A DNA stretch of 6,866 nt, taken from the NCBI GenBank assembly GCA_902496645.1, contig CABVBR010000111.1, positions 1 to 6,866 of the forward strand, given 5' to 3'. The notes beneath the pieces were generated by a model. That model did not search any database. It saw only the letters and a list, made by a program, of their open reading frames with translations, and was not told the origin of the DNA. Within the stretch, counting starts at the first letter, position 1, and every line of letters begins with the position of its first letter. This DNA comes from an uncultured Collinsella sp. (GTDB taxonomy: Bacteria; Actinomycetota; Coriobacteriia; Coriobacteriales; Coriobacteriaceae). Below are positions 6,048 to 6,866 of this stretch, in pieces. The position numbers were made by a program, and so were the translations under genes.

Positions 6048-6061
6048 CGAACAGCTGTTCG
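6048..6061. promoter_or_regulatory. LexA (SOS) box-like palindrome
   Basis: CGAACAGCTGTTCG is a perfect 14-bp palindrome. It fits the Gram-positive LexA operator CGAAC-N4-GTTCG known from Bacillus and Mycobacterium. It lies just upstream of the TATGAT -10 of the GyrI-like gene, 57 bases before that start codon, where bound LexA would block RNA polymerase. It is 201 bases before the divergent ABC gene, so control of that gene is less likely. That LexA binds here is inference. Confidence 0.6.
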
Positions 6062-6205
6062 AATGATTTGGCTGACAGATTGAGATGCGTGCGTTGTGTT
6101 TGGCGGTCGGCCTGACCCCGTTGATGATTTCTCGGCCTCCCCGGCGCCTCGCCTACACCCGCCATTCCCCCATATAAAACCTGCCAAAATAAACCTGTCC
6201 CTTTT

Positions 6206-6247
6206 TGGTCGGTGGGAAATGGGTAATACTAAAGAGTTATCCGACCA
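6206..6247. repeat. Imperfect inverted repeat before the ABC ATPase gene
   Basis: TGGTCGG (6206-6212) pairs with CCGACCA (6241-6247), and GGGTAA (6221-6226) pairs with TTATCC (6237-6242) with one G-T mismatch, competing for two bases. AATACT at 6225-6230, in the loop region, may be a -10 box. It could be an operator for the ABC gene or chance; support is modest. Confidence 0.3.
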
Positions 6248-6262
6248 GATGGGAATTAATCG

Positions 6263-6866
<604 letters not shown>

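Noticed and set aside
6105..6117. Near-palindrome GGTCGGCCTGACC in the GyrI-like/ABC gap
   Set aside because: Short, with one mismatch, and not next to a recognisable promoter; too weak to call an operator.

Overview
The window reads as chromosomal DNA from a high-GC Gram-positive bacterium. Genes are about 60% G+C, starts are ATG or GTG, and the protein families fit a gut actinobacterium of the class Coriobacteriia, most likely a Collinsella-like organism. That assignment is inference from composition and protein style; no rRNA or marker gene is present.

Layout. (1) Positions 1-1341 (+) hold the 3' nine-tenths of an aspartate kinase (lysC), cut by the window edge. A 173-bp gap follows with an A/T-rich hairpin, a GTTTC-rich microrepeat and a strong G/C hairpin that probably acts as a terminator. 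Then comes aspartate-semialdehyde dehydrogenase (asd, 1515-2540 +). Together these two catalyse the first two steps from aspartate to lysine, threonine, methionine and diaminopimelate. (2) Positions 2541-3288 have no convincing gene. Instead they carry three structurally different repeat elements in a row: a 130-bp long inverted repeat with 28-bp perfect outer arms, three 52-bp tandem units that each fold into a hairpin, and a 172-bp A/T-richer element bounded by 27-bp terminal inverted repeats (MITE-like). (3) Positions 3289-3867 (+) encode an Ogt-type O6-alkylguanine-DNA methyltransferase. (4) On the minus strand lie a CLC-family antiporter with hallmarks of the fluoride (CLC-F) branch (5182-3932) and, upstream of it, a GyrI-like ligand-binding protein (5991-5353). 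A perfect CGAAC-N4-GTTCG palindrome, the Gram-positive LexA (SOS) operator pattern, sits next to the -10 of the GyrI-like gene. (5) At 6263, diverging from the GyrI-like gene, starts an ABC transporter ATPase of the MacB/LolD export type; the window ends inside it.

How the genes fit together. The left part is amino-acid biosynthesis. The right part groups genes linked by toxic or chemical stress: alkylation repair, probable fluoride export, a drug- or toxin-binding GyrI-like protein with a possible SOS operator, and a probable export ATPase. There is no evidence that these form one operon; ogt converges on the CLC gene, and the GyrI-like and ABC genes are divergent. I do not see a multi-gene system clearly new to science. 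The most unusual material is the repeat-packed gap between asd and ogt, followed by the SOS-type operator before the GyrI-like gene.
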